DNA from: Hypsibius dujardini
Lineage: Eukaryota; Tardigrada; Eutardigrada; Parachela; Hypsibiidae
Direction of reading: 5' to 3'
Assembly: GCA_001579985.1 (NCBI GenBank)
Contig: LRSR01005685.1
Location: forward strand, 1 to 23,169
Length of the DNA stretch: 23,169 bases
The position numbers and the translations under genes were made by a program. Positions 1-10,208 of this stretch are shown in pieces. Position 1 is the first letter of the stretch. The number at the start of each line of letters is the position of its first letter. The notes under the pieces are model-generated. The model was given only the letters and a program-made list of their open reading frames with translations, had not been told where the DNA came from and searched no databases.

Positions 1-1052
1 GGAATTCAACTGCACCGCTTGCCGGACACGTCGAAACAAGTCATCCAACTCCCGAATCGGCGCTCCTTAAACGCCATACCAGTCACTCTGGGAGGATAGG
101 GTTGATTATACGGTACTTATACATCTATGTTGAAGCTAGAACTTAGACCTCGGTGATGAAAAAAGAATGTGAACACGAATGAACATACCGATTATCGACT
201 ACCATCCACCACTACTACCACTATACCATGCTGGATTAGTAAAAACGACGTTCCTTCCGATGGACAGTGAATACATTTGAAACATGACCGGCTCTTTTTC
301 TACAAACTTTTAATGCAAAATTGTTAATCATAGGAAACATGACCGACTCTTTTTTTACAAACTGTTAATGTTAAGCCTTTCCAAATGAGGAGCACGACAA
401 CGATCTCCTCTCCCATCAGGTCGCAAAAGGAGACCTCCTTTTCGGCGGGATGAAACTGCGCATAAAAAGTCGCCCGCATCGCAAAACTTTGGGCCACAAT
501 AAAATGTTCATTTTAGTATGAAAATACTTTAATGTATCGGTATTTTACAGATTGAGCTCGAAGTGGTGGAACAGTGCATCGAAATAAGTTTCATGTTATT
601 GTGAAGTGCACTGTGTTTCTGCATACCGAAGTGAACGTTATTCGATAGGTCGAAGTTTCTATTCGCGAAAATTTGGTACAGTACTGAGTGAGGTAGCATT
701 GCTCATTTTTCGTGTTCCACCACGAAGAAGCATCAGACAACCCAAAACCAAATGAAATGATCAATCTATTCTCGGATAGTCGTTTATCCCCTCACGTACT
801 TTTTGTTGTACCATGAAAAAAAAGGTTTTACTACGTTATCGACTACGAATCATGATTGCGGTGAAACTTATGGAGTGCTTATCGTGCAGATTTCCCCGGC
901 AAGTTTCATTTCAAACTCAAGTGCTAGTAATAAATCTCCAAAGCATGGTATATACACAACAACATAAACAACACAATAGAAAAATGAGAGTAATCATTTT
1001 TTAACGTTTTTTTACGACCCATATTTTCGTGCCCATTCTCGACTCGGTTCGA
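1..1052. other. Non-coding flank with one short direct duplication
   Basis: No convincing coding exon is visible. The stretch is AT-rich with scattered short open frames that lack splice context. The only clear structure is a near-perfect direct duplication at 279-315 and 334-370, offset by 55 bp, with the core AAACATGACCG-CTCTTTTT. Confidence 0.4.
279..370. repeat. Two-copy direct repeat, 37 bp, 55-bp period
   Basis: Copies at 279-315 and 334-370 both begin GAAACATGACCG and end TTAATG, with three or so mismatches. It is a simple local duplication and no function is evident. Confidence 0.7.
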
Positions 1053-1427
1053 AGTTCAATCGAATCGGGGTCCAATCCGTTTCCGTTTTACTACAGAAAT
1101 TACATCACTTTTATCAGGGCAAGGCTTCAAGTGCCGACTGTTTCGTGAATCTTTTGGTGTAAAATGTTTCGAGATCATCCGTCCATACCATTTGTAAGTT
1201 TGAGTGTCCTCCTTTCGTACGGCAGTAAAACGATAAGGAGGGCAATTGCAATTAACTTCAAATAAGATCGCTTGAATGAGATTGCCGTCATTATCCTGGC
1301 ATATTGGGTGTCCCGCTGGCATAGCTGGACACAGCCAGGACAAGGGGTTGATAGCAGGCGATCCGGGACGAAGGGTAAAGAAAGGAATGCCGCGGCCTTT
1401 TACGCACTGAACCTTACCATTGATGTG
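1053..1427 (-). CDS. Putative terminal exon of an unidentified cysteine-rich protein
   Basis: On the minus strand a 375-nt open stretch begins right after a plausible 3' splice site (CCATTAG at 1428-1434) and ends at a TGA at 1053-1055. It encodes 124 residues in phase 0. The peptide contains a QCVKG motif, a WLCPAMPAGHPIC segment, a CNCPPYRF segment and a final KPCP, so the cysteines fall in short CP/CxC clusters as in small extracellular disulfide-rich domains. Its start lies upstream, at higher coordinates, and I could not find the preceding exon. The open frame continues above the first in-frame ATG, which is another reason to treat it as an internal-to-terminal exon. I do not recognise the family. 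A chance open frame is possible, but the composition (W, C, P and G spacing, no low complexity) looks coding. Confidence 0.45.
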
Positions 1428-2853
1428 CTAATGGATTTCGCATTACGGCGCCCAAAGAATCAAATCAAGATTAAGTGACACCGCTTCCCTTTCATTCCAA
1501 ACTAGACAAGAGAAAATCCTGACAGTCCCAGCTCGAAGCAGGGAGGAAGGGGAAGGGGAGCAAGGCAGGGTCAGAGCGAAAATAAAGCAGGATCAAATTA
1601 TCTGCTTTTGCATGCCGCGCCGGATTACCCAACCCTGCTGTTGAGTGCTGTCTATGCCCGAGCTTTCCCGAATTCCTCGCCAATTCTCGCTAGATATCTG
1701 ATTCCTCTTTTCTTCAACACTCCCCCAGGCAGCGTTCTATATCTCCGGTTTCTCTTTCCCCCTTGCGAGGCTCCTGTGTGCACGCAGTTTCCCATTGAAA
1801 ATATCCTATTATCGCTATTAATTCCTTGAACAAGGGAGTACTTGCGTTTATTCACGCAAAACTTCCCTTGACCGTGAATAATAGCATATTATTTATTTAG
1901 CTATAATTTATTTATGTTTATTCGCTATTTATTATATATTACTTGACATAAAGTAACATACAATGTTATCAACATTTCATATAAAATAAATATTTTAGCA
2001 ATCGTAAGACCTTATTTTTCTCTTCATTGCACATGAAAGATTATAAACTCCAATAATATATATATATATAATTTTGCATAGTAGTCTATCGCGGCAAGAA
2101 GTCTTTTTCCGACTACCCACATTAAGATGGAGTTGATCATCACATGCATCGCTACATCTCGTTCCAGACGTCAACAAATAACTTCTCAGTGGAGGCCAGA
2201 CTTCCTAAAAAGAAGGTGGAGCTACACGTGCCCTAGACAGACACAGACGGAAGCACAACACTCAATCAGCGCAATATGTTTCCACGCCACTCACTCCTCA
2301 TGAAAGTTTGTACAGGAGCTCAAGCCTCAGACACAAGGAAAAGAGGCCCCCCTTCCGCCCCCTTCTCAGCCACAGCGTGACTCCGCGCTGTCACTCCCCC
2401 TCCACCTCCTCCTGCTTATCGACGACGAATGATGAATAACGATGTGTCTTTCATGAAGTCTCCCGGCCCTTCACTTTCACTCTCTCTGGCTTCATCTCTC
2501 CACACTTTCAATCCCCAGACTCATAACAGAAGAGGCTAGCGCAAAGCTGTGATTTCGACCGGATGATTGCTCCTTGATAGAGTCCATCATCATACGACTC
2601 ATATGGCCCCGCGAGCACCACTGACAAATTAGGCATTTCCCTCCCTCTCTCGTTTGCATAAATCTCTCCATCCTCCATCCCCACTCCAACAACTGAACTT
2701 GGTGAAACTCATTTCACGCTCGGTAAATACGGGCACAATTTTCTACATTTATTTCCTCCGCGACTCCGACACATTATTCTACACCAACAAGAATCCGACA
2801 TTTCTCTACAACTTTTCTTCCGGCATCATCTGTGATAAATCCCTTTTTTCACC
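1428..2853. other. Intergenic region and sFRP promoter/5' UTR side
   Basis: No supported exon is seen. It contains a pyrimidine-rich stretch, an AT-rich block near 1880-2080 with a short TA microsatellite at about 2055-2070, and a CT-rich segment (2330-2520, 2630-2690). The last part must include the 5' UTR of the downstream sFRP gene. No TATA box or initiator could be assigned with confidence. Confidence 0.35.
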
Positions 2854-3718
2854 ATGATTCGCCGCACCTTTCCATGCGCGATAATTTGCCTGGTACTCTG
2901 CCATTTTTCTACAAACATTTCCGCCAAAAAACACCGCCAAACCCCGGCAAAACGGGACTTTTTCGCGGAAATCAGTCAGTCCGAGTATTTCCAAGCTGAT
3001 GAGGCTTTTAATTCGGCCTTACTACCGGGGATGAGTCAACATCACCCGGCAGTCGGAAGCCCGCAAAAGTGCGTGGACATTCCGCAGAACATGAGCCTGT
3101 GCCAGGGGATCGGCTACACGCAGATGCTCATCCCCAACCTCATGGATCACGAGACGGTCCGCGAGGCCAACGAGCAGTCGCAGACGTGGATGCCGTTGGC
3201 CAACATTAAGTGCCACCAGCATACGCGCCTCTTTTTATGCTCTCTTTTCGCGCCGATTTGTCCGATGCAACAGCCACCGCAGCAGCCTCAAGCGTCATCC
3301 CAATCCAACAGTGCTGTGTTGGACATGGCGGAAATGGCGGATCAGGCCTTGATGATGGTCGGACCGGGTCCACTGATCCTCCCGTGTCGGTCGCTGTGCG
3401 AGTCCGTCAAACGCGGCTGTGAGGGGGTCATGGTGAAGCATGGTTTTGCGTGGCCGCAGCAACTGAGCTGTGCGCGTTTCCCGCTCGACAACGACATGTG
3501 TATCTCGCCCAATCCCTCGGGGAATAGTAATACGGAGGACACAGCGTCTGGGGCTTTGGGTAGGGGAGATTTTACAAGCCCACCGGCTGTTGTTGCGACA
3601 ACCACGACGATGAGGACGACGACGACCGTGAGGACAGCAGCAGTCCGGACGAGGCGACCATCTGGCGGGGTTGTGCATCGACCGGCGGTCACTACAGCTG
3701 CGCCGACAAGGCATACCC
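2854..3718 (+). CDS. sFRP exon 1: signal peptide, Frizzled CRD, linker start
   Basis: Codes for residues 1-288 plus one base of codon 289. The exon ends at CATACCC followed by the donor GTGAGT (3719-3724). The open frame continues past this to 3861, but that tail (EWNILRE...) is intronic, because the NTR domain continues in exon 2. CRD signature pieces are visible: KCVDIPQNMSLCQ, LFLCSLFAPIC, LPCRSLCESVKRGCE and FAWPQQLSC. A Gln/Met-rich stretch of about 30 residues sits between Cys136 and Cys178. Confidence 0.93.
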
Positions 3719-6700
3719 GTGAGTGGAACATCTTGCGAGAATCGAAAAAAATGACAGTAACTCGAACCTTAATTGAAATCCTTTATGGTTCTCGAAACAG
3801 TATCACAGTACATTATAATTTGGCAGTTTATCTTTTTGTCCACACCAAAATGAATCCATAATTAGATTCCAAAATTGGATGCAAAAACAGCTACAATTAT
3901 GGACTGCGCCATAATTGGTAGACCAAGGGTCGGTATTGCCCAAATGCTCCCTGCTTGACTGCAAGATGATTTCGTATCATTCGGCATGACTGACCGGCCT
4001 CTAGTGCCGAAAAAAAGAGTGAAAAAATACTTTTCCGGGAATCAACAAAATTGAACGCCTATATTATTTCATTTATTTAATGTCGATTTATCTAAAATGG
4101 ATGTTTCAAAATATGGAACGTGTATTTGGTTTTGTTGATCTTATGAAATTACTTCTCGCCTTTCTCCCTCGAGGCATAACATCTTGCTCTGAATGTCAAA
4201 ATAATATTGGTATCATAAATGGTACTCTGTTTTGTCACCTTTTTACTTCAGGGATTAGAAGTGGTTACAAGCTGCTAAGTTACATAATATGGAACGGTAT
4301 TTAAAACAGCAAATTTAATCGTTATGGATTGCAAGTATTTCAGATAATGTTTTTCGGGAGGGAATTCTTTTTTTGACTGGACAAAAAAATTGCAACTACT
4401 CCTGTAAAGTACTTTTTTCGATATATAAATTTCACTTATTGTGTCACTTAATTTTGCATATTAATATCCCGCAAATTTCGTATACGAAATTCATCTAGGG
4501 AAACGCGCTTTACCAGTCGAAGATGGAGTCTATGGAAGTTCAGCGTAGACAGTAGTCGGATAGAAACGTTGCGATTATCCTTAAATTAATCAGGTAAAGG
4601 GTACGTGGAGAGATTTGAGGTAAGGATTTTTTAATTTGAACAAGTGAAAAAGTCACGTGGCTTATAACCTAGTCCGCTTATACAAAAAAGCGAAGATTTA
4701 GTGTAAAGGGCGGAATCAATTTAAGGATACTTACCGCAAGCGCGGATTTTCAAAGCACGATTCAACAATCGGGCAGATCGCAACAAAAAATAGCTGTGGG
4801 TAAATGAAATACTTATTATTCCGCAAGTTTGTCCTAACACTACAAATTTATCTGTCAACTATTCTTTACTTAATTTAACAGCAATGATAACATGGCTGAA
4901 TCAGAGAGCTTCAGCGACGCCATGCAGTGGACAATGATTTAATTTTAGCTTTGTTTTTAGCAATCCTTTTAGTTCTTCGGCTTCATAATAAAAATCATTA
5001 GCTCAGTAGTAAAAGGTAGATATTAACAGTCACTGTGGATGATATAGCACTATTTTTTGAACTGATTAAACCAAAACTACAACAAAAAAATACAAGTACA
5101 TAACTACTAATTAAAAACTAGAATCAGCAACTACAACTGCGTTACTACTAAAAACTAAAAAAATAATACTAATTAGGAACTACAATTGCCGTATATTTAT
5201 ACACATATTTATTATATTATTATATATGTAGATATATAATGACAGCACACTTTTTCGTTTATAGGCCCTGCTACAAGCACCACAACGGCAAGCACAACGT
5301 CCATTACCGCCGTCCCGGAAAGACCGAGGACTCTCGAGACGGACAGTACATCCTGCCCCATGTGCTCATTTATTGTGCCACCGCATCAGCTGGAATCTGC
5401 ATACTGCCAGGCAGAATTTGGTAATTGGAAAAACGCCTTTTCCTCACACTCACTCTTTCTAATGTTCGAATACTTCATACGTCACTATTATAACATAAAA
5501 TAAGTTATTAAAAACAACAAAATCAAACACATATTTCATATTTTGAAACATCCGTTTTATATAAATCATCATTAAATAAATGAAATAATACACGTTCTAT
5601 ATTGTTGAATATACATTTTTTATGTGTCAAAACAATAAAGACATGAAACTGTATACGAGGGGCACTCCAAATGTCGAGACACTCGGTCATATATATCGCG
5701 ATTAGAAGGTGCGTTCCAATTCTGGTATTGCAAATATTTAGATGAGCAACTTCTACATTATTTCTGAAATTTTTTCTGGATTACGGCCAAAGGCCTAGAG
5801 GAAAGAATATTTTCTAGCGGATAGTAGTTGATCGCTGTGTAAACTTGAATTATGGCCAACGGCTCGGCCGCGTCTTATTCATTCCATGACGAATGGTCAG
5901 ATTATTTTTCTTATTGACGTAAACAGCCCAATCAGAAAACTAATCAACACAGTTGAAATAAAAGGATACCGGCAAGGCTAAGACAAGGCAAGGTCGACGG
6001 ACCGAACCGTGCGGCATGAAATCAGGCGGAGTGCTTTAGCTTCGCTTGATTGATTGATTTACCATTTGATTGATTGATTGATTGATTGTGTGCTCAACAG
6101 AGTGTCGGCATTTGTTCTAGCCACTGTGCACACCCATCTACATTCTGAATCTTTTGCGAATTGCAGCAACCAGTTGCAGGGAAAGTGTCTCTTGTCTCAT
6201 CCAGTAGCGAAACTGTGTTTGTCTGCATAGAAGTCCATTTAAAGCAACTTAATATACGGCTGCAATAGTATTGAGTAGTGGGTCTTCCAAAAGAAATTCC
6301 TCTCAGATCTCTGCATGCAGGTCTGTGAAACTCGGATTTACCGCTTATGATGCCATGATCTAACTACATGTGCTGAGCTGTTTGATCTAACTACTGTACC
6401 TATGTTGAGTGGTTCGAAAAGCAGTCGCTTGGTGTAGAATAAATGACCGAGTGCCAAGACTTTTGGAGTGCCCCTCATTTGTTTTATATTTTAGAATTAT
6501 ATTATAAACATCTTTATATAACATATATTATACTGCTAAGCTTTAAATTAAAGTCTATTTTATAATAACACTAAATGGACCTATTATGTTTTCAGTGGCA
6601 AAGGTGCGGTTCCGCCGGTTCACCCGCCGCGGCGTCTTCCTGGTGAAGCGTCCGAAACTGCTCAAACTCACCCCCAAGTCCCTTACAGCCGTCAACCACA

Positions 6701-7128
6701 CCTCCCTGGAGGAGCAACTCAAACTCGCAAAGAGCATCGAGTTCCTCTTCGAGCCGGAGCGGGTGTCCAACACCTGCCGGCATTTGTGTGCCGAAAAAGT
6801 GGAGCTGCGCTCCCAACTCTACCTCGTCATGGGGAACTTCATCCCCGGCAACCACGCCCGACAGCAGAGCCGACCGTCCATCACGCTTCACCGTCTCGGA
6901 TTACCGCAGCCCATGCAGATCGGGATGCAGCTAATCCTGCCGTGGTTCAGTGGACAAAACAGCCGCGATTTCCGGCAGGCGGAAAAGCGCTTACTGAATC
7001 TCAAATGCACTACATCCTCTTCCTCCTCCTCATCCAGAGTGGTAGTACCGAATGGCTCCTCTCAAGCGGGGACATTTAGTGCGCCCCCAAAAAAGCCTCA
7101 ACGAGGGAAGAAGGCTAACGGCTTTTGA
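2854..7128 (+). CDS. Secreted Frizzled-related protein (sFRP), 3 exons, complete
   Basis: Joined exons 2854-3718, 5265-5420 and 6596-7128 give 1554 nt, or 517 aa plus stop. By family knowledge, sFRPs are extracellular proteins whose Frizzled cysteine-rich domain (CRD) binds Wnts or Frizzled receptors and tunes Wnt signalling. Seen here: a hydrophobic signal peptide (residues 1-24); a CRD with ten cysteines at 73, 83, 120, 129, 136, 178, 182, 189, 206 and 216; a Thr-rich linker (about 240-310); an NTR domain with cysteines at 319, 322, 336, 401, 405 and 478; and a basic C-tail. There is no seven-helix domain, so it is not a Frizzled receptor. The start is supported by an in-frame TAA 18 nt upstream and a CACC-ATG context. 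Both introns are GT-AG and phase 1. Length exceeds the usual 300-350 aa because of the linker and an insertion between the fifth and sixth CRD cysteines. The subfamily (sFRP1/2/5 or 3/4) is not assigned. Confidence 0.93.
3719..5264 (+). other. sFRP intron 1
   Basis: A phase-1 intron from GTGAGT to TTTATAG. It is AT-rich and contains no supported exon. The open frame at 4080-4304 has no splice or homology support. Around 5040-5180 there is a run of imperfect ACTAAAAACTA/ACTACAA motifs. Similar TTAGTTT-type sequence recurs elsewhere in the window (13380-13470, 20540-20935). Confidence 0.75.
5265..5420 (+). CDS. sFRP exon 2: Thr-rich linker and first NTR cysteines
   Basis: Bounded by the acceptor TTTATAG (5258-5264) and the donor TTTG/GTAATT. 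Read in the phase set by exon 1, it gives a Thr/Ser/Ala linker, then CPMCSFIVPPHQLESAYCQA (residues 319-338), the opening of an sFRP netrin-like domain (CPxC...C). A longer open frame over the same bases (5239-5424) is a different frame and does not join either neighbour. Confidence 0.9.
5656..6477. mobile_element. Non-autonomous TIR DNA transposon, mariner-like in style
   Basis: The two ends are 35-bp inverted repeats: 5656-5690 starts CGAGGGGCACTCCAAA, and 6443-6477 reads TGAGGGGCACTCCAAA on the reverse strand. They match at about 30 of 35 positions. A TA dinucleotide lies immediately left (5654-5655), as for TA-inserting Tc1/mariner elements; the right flank reads TT, so the duplication is imperfect. 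The 820-bp body has no intact transposase frame, so it would have moved only with help from an enzyme elsewhere. It carries a TTGA microsatellite at 6046-6088. Assignment to mariner is inference from TIR style and the TA flank. The paired TIRs themselves are directly visible. Confidence 0.75.
6046..6088. repeat. TTGA microsatellite
   Basis: Interrupted TTGA/TGAT tetranucleotide run inside the TIR element. The same motif recurs at 9409-9570. Confidence 0.85.
6596..7128 (+). CDS. sFRP exon 3: NTR domain and C-terminus
   Basis: Starts after the acceptor TTTTCAG and ends with TGA at 7126-7128. The first two bases complete Val341, and the frame continues VAKVRFRRFTRRG, a basic beta-strand typical of the NTR fold. 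The remaining NTR cysteines are C401, C405 and C478. The stretch LYLVMGNFIPGN matches the conserved LIMG-type strand of sFRP NTR domains. The tail is a run of seven Ser followed by a Lys/Arg-rich end, which could mediate heparan-sulfate binding, as basic sFRP tails do (inference). Confidence 0.93.
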
Positions 7129-7305
7129 GGTCGCGGGCTAATTTGTTGAACTCTTTTCTCTGACTTGATCGTTTGTGATTTTTTAATGCCAAACGTCGTT
7201 GTCGTCGCCGTCGTTGTGCACTGAAGTCGTGGGGGATGTGATGAGATCCCCATGATAGCTGTATGGTAGCTTCCTTTTTTGTCTTCATACGCCCTCGTGC
7301 ACCCC

Positions 7306-7500
7306 TCGTGGTACCCCGACATTTCGTACCCCGATAACTCGTATATCGACATGTTGTACCTCTGACTTCGTATCCGGGCACAATTTGTACCCAGACAGTT
7401 GGTACCCCGACAACTCGTATACCGAAATGTCGTACATCTGAGTCCATATTCGGACACAACATGTACCCAGACATTTTGAACGCCGACAATTTGCATTCTT
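7306..7500. repeat. Minisatellite, ~15-bp unit, ~12 diverged copies
   Basis: The unit is approximately GTACCCCGACAACTC. Starts are seen at 7311, 7326, 7341, 7356, 7370, 7387, about 7402, 7417, 7432 and onward, with GTAC/GTAT and CCGA/CAGA as fixed anchors. Copies 5-6 apart resemble each other more than neighbours do (GTACCCAGACA at 7387 and again near 7463), suggesting a higher-order repeat of roughly 75 bp. The minus-strand open frames here (7098-7523, 7115-7489) show a five-residue period that simply reflects the 15-bp unit. Confidence 0.8.
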
Positions 7501-8753
7501 ATAAAAATCGTATTAAGAAGCATTTTTTATCCCGATTATTCGCATAAGGACATTCGGTTCTCTAAGTTTAGCACCAATGAAACCTTTAGAAAACTAATGT
7601 TTTGACAAGCAAGCCTTAAAATTTGTGATTTATTTCTTTAGCTTGGATTGAGCAGGGATTTTCCGGCAGATTGAATGCATTGAAATTAATGAAATACAGG
7701 CAACTGAATCGTTGCCTGAGAGCATTATCAGCAGGCTTGGCTTTTCTCCTACGCCTCGCAGACGAGGTACCTAGCCTCGCTTCGCTCGGCTGCGGGTACG
7801 AAACCAAATGAAGTATTGAGGGAGGATCGTAAGTGTGAACAGAGTTCTGTACACGCGCTTCGCGCGAGCAAGCACCGTTTCCGGCGAGCGGAATACCAAT
7901 CATTACATGTACCGTATCATAAGCCAAATGTACTTCTATATATTATGCCCGGCTAAATACTGTCTTGGTGCGATCTGTCAAGTCGTACGACATGTTTATG
8001 ATAACGATATGTTTGAGACACGAATTGAGAAGTTGGTTGATTAGATAACTTCTTTCTCCGGTCACCGGTAAAGCTTCTTTGACAGACGAATGCGGATGGA
8101 GTTGGCAGTATTGAACGACAGTCTCTTTCGATGAGTCCATAGCGCAGCAGAGTCGAGGTCGGTCCGAAAGGCCACGGAATCCGGGAACACCGCATCACAC
8201 GGGATAGGCAAGATTCATCGGCGAATAGGACCGGCTTGTTCCGGGAGCACAAATGCGAGGGACGAATTGTCTGGATAGACCTGTCCACCCACGGCCTTGG
8301 TTCCGTGTTTGTGTGTGGCTCCCGTTGTACAAACCGATCGACATGCAGATATATGCGGTACTCGGCAGTGCGTATGCAATGCATGGTTATGGCTCAGAAG
8401 GGAAAATCAAAAGCACTCATCTGTTAGTATCATATATTAGCCACATTTTGTTTCTGTTCTTCTATAAACCAATCAGATCAGGCTTTATGCACGAGAAGTG
8501 GACGGCCAAACCTGAAGCTGAAACCAGAAACGAAACAAAATGAAACTAAAACTTGTACTAGTACTGTGTGCCCTGCAGTAATACACCCATCAAAAATGTG
8601 TCGTGTAGTTAACGATATTAGCATTAAACAAATATCACCTATTTGATTGTTGAAATTTCGGATTAGTCCCCTGGTTTCAGCAAACGTTTCAATAACCCTG
8701 TTTCAGTAAAATTTTTAAGCAGCTTTTAAGCTGCCTTTTTGGCTGCTGACAGA

Positions 8754-9104
8754 GGGCACGATCTAAAACATAGACTGTACTGACTGTACTGGACTCCTGT
8801 ACTGTACTCGCGTACTGTACTGACTTTGGGACATATTCAACAAAAAGTTAGTCAATCAACAATCAACCAAATGAACAGCACATAACTTTCAATCAAGCAA
8901 TCAATTGACGGCAATTGCCTCAATAGACTTGTAGCTGTGTACCGTCGATTGATTGCTTGACTGAAAGTCATGTGTTGTTTATTTTGGTTGATTGTTGATT
9001 GACTAAATTTTTGTTGAATATGTTCCAAAGTCAGTACATACAGTACACGAGTCCAGTACAGGAATCCAGTACACTCACTACAGTCCATGTTTCAGATCGT
9101 GCCC
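8754..9104. repeat. 350-bp foldback (long inverted repeat)
   Basis: The left arm begins GGGCACGATCTAAAACATAG and the right arm ends with its near-complement at 9081-9104. Complementarity continues inward through ACTGTACTG motifs, a CATATTCAACAAAAA block and a CAATCAACAATCAACC block, to a loop of about 35 bases around 8915-8945. No coding capacity is seen. It resembles a foldback or MITE-type element, or the remains of a palindrome. Transcribed, it would form a long hairpin. Confidence 0.8.
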
Positions 9105-9408
9105 CGACAGAGTGCGTTTTGTCGAGCCCGAAAATGTTGCCTACGCCGAACTCTAGCTTTTCCCTTCTACGCCAAGTTTTTTGTTTTGCTCCAGTTTCCG
9201 TTCACGCGGTCTCCTAAAAGAAGTCCTAATGTTGAGGAATATTTTACTCATAACAACATATGAGATCACAGGCGTAATAAATTCCCGCCTGCCAAGAAAC
9301 CACCGCCGCCTCAGCGCAAGGCTGATGCGATGTTTAAGCAGACGGAATGACTGGATGATTGCGAGGCTATCGTAAAAAGTTTCAAAAGTTGATCGGTTAC
9401 GGCTTTAT

Positions 9409-9570
9409 TTGATTGATTGATTATTGAAGTTGAACATGAAATTTTTTGTTCCAACTGATTGATTGATTTAAGATATTTACGACTGGTTCATTAGTTTTAC
9501 GCCTAAAGATTGATTGATTGATTGAGCTATTATACTGCTACAACCTCATCCTCAATCGATCGATTGATTT
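9409..9570. repeat. TTGA tetranucleotide clusters
   Basis: Four short GATTGATTGATT runs (about 9409-9422, 9457-9468, 9508-9524 and 9556-9569) separated by unique sequence, the same tetranucleotide as in the sFRP intron element. Confidence 0.75.
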
Positions 9571-9639
9571 GCCTCCATGACGTTTTCTACTTATTTTATT
9601 TGTTGTTCTGTAGATAAAGTAAGTCAATAATATTTTTTG

Positions 9640-9912
9640 TGGGAGCGTTTGAATATTCTTTTTCGCGATCGTCCGGGCATGCTTCCACCGTTCACGGGCG
9701 ACAACATAAACACGTCTGAAGATATCCAGCGGAATCTGCTAGGCGGCGCAAAGGAATGAGTAGATAGCGGAGAAATCCACACCGATACGGTTGGTGAAAA
9801 TGAAATCGGCAGAAGCTTAAGTGAACCCGATAATGAAAACGATTGCATTATGAAAAACGGCGAACTCCCGGAGCAAAAACCAGCAGATGGCAGTACGCAA
9901 AAGACCCTTCAG
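9640..9912 (+). pseudogene. Decayed coding-like stretch, possibly a retroelement fragment
   Basis: One plus-strand frame reads ERLNILFRDRPGMLPPFTGD, continues to GGAKE, meets an in-frame TGA near 9757, and resumes as an acidic, hydrophilic segment (SEPDNENDC, KNGELPEQKPADG) up to a TAA. The PPFTGD-type motif is reminiscent of the start of Gag-like proteins of LTR retroelements, but no zinc knuckle, protease or polymerase is visible. Call it a possible relic; it could also be exons of an unrecognised gene. Confidence 0.25.
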
Positions 9913-10208
9913 TAAAGCGCGTCAAAAACGTCGGCAAGAACCCGAAGTGTCGAGGCGGCAGAAAGTTGGTAAATTTGGCCGATAATTTGCAAGTGCGAGA
10001 GGAGAGTGAAATATGCAAAGATGGAATTAGGGGCTTAAGACCAGGAAAAAGGTAGCTGACAAGGCAAGTAAGGAAATAGACTAATAGGTAAGCAGGTAGA
10101 TAGACATACAAAACGACAAATATACGAACACCCATGCCGACACTCAGACACACAAACAGCCAGACAAGTAGACAGACAGACCGAGGCAGACAAATATTTT
10201 AATTACGT

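Larger units (their letters stand above)
5421..6595 (+). other. sFRP intron 2, host of a TIR transposon
   Basis: A phase-1 intron from GTAATT to TTTTCAG. Most of its length is the inverted-repeat element at 5656-6477. The rest is AT-rich. It contains an AATAAA at about 5633-5638, which is not expected to matter inside the intron unless early polyadenylation occurs. Confidence 0.8.

Noticed and set aside
3295-3731. Minus-strand ORFs of 129-139 aa opposite sFRP exon 1
   Set aside because: They lie antisense to a well-supported exon with a clear CRD and have no domain of their own.
6592-6891. A 99-aa minus-strand ORF opposite sFRP exon 3
   Set aside because: Shadow of the NTR-domain coding strand; no splice or homology support.
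7740-7870. Possible tRNA-like hairpins (CTCGCTTCGCTCG and CGCGCTTCGCGCG)
   Set aside because: No cloverleaf, no A/B box pair and no acceptor stem could be built.
7953-8384. A 143-aa minus-strand ORF with a VLFADES motif, loosely like a transposase DES
   Set aside because: The surrounding sequence does not follow the Tc1/mariner order of motifs and no TIRs flank it. One motif is not enough.
9848-10153. A 101-aa minus-strand hydrophobic ORF
   Set aside because: Hydrophobicity comes from the complement of a GACA/AGGTAG-rich stretch; no start context, splice sites or family.
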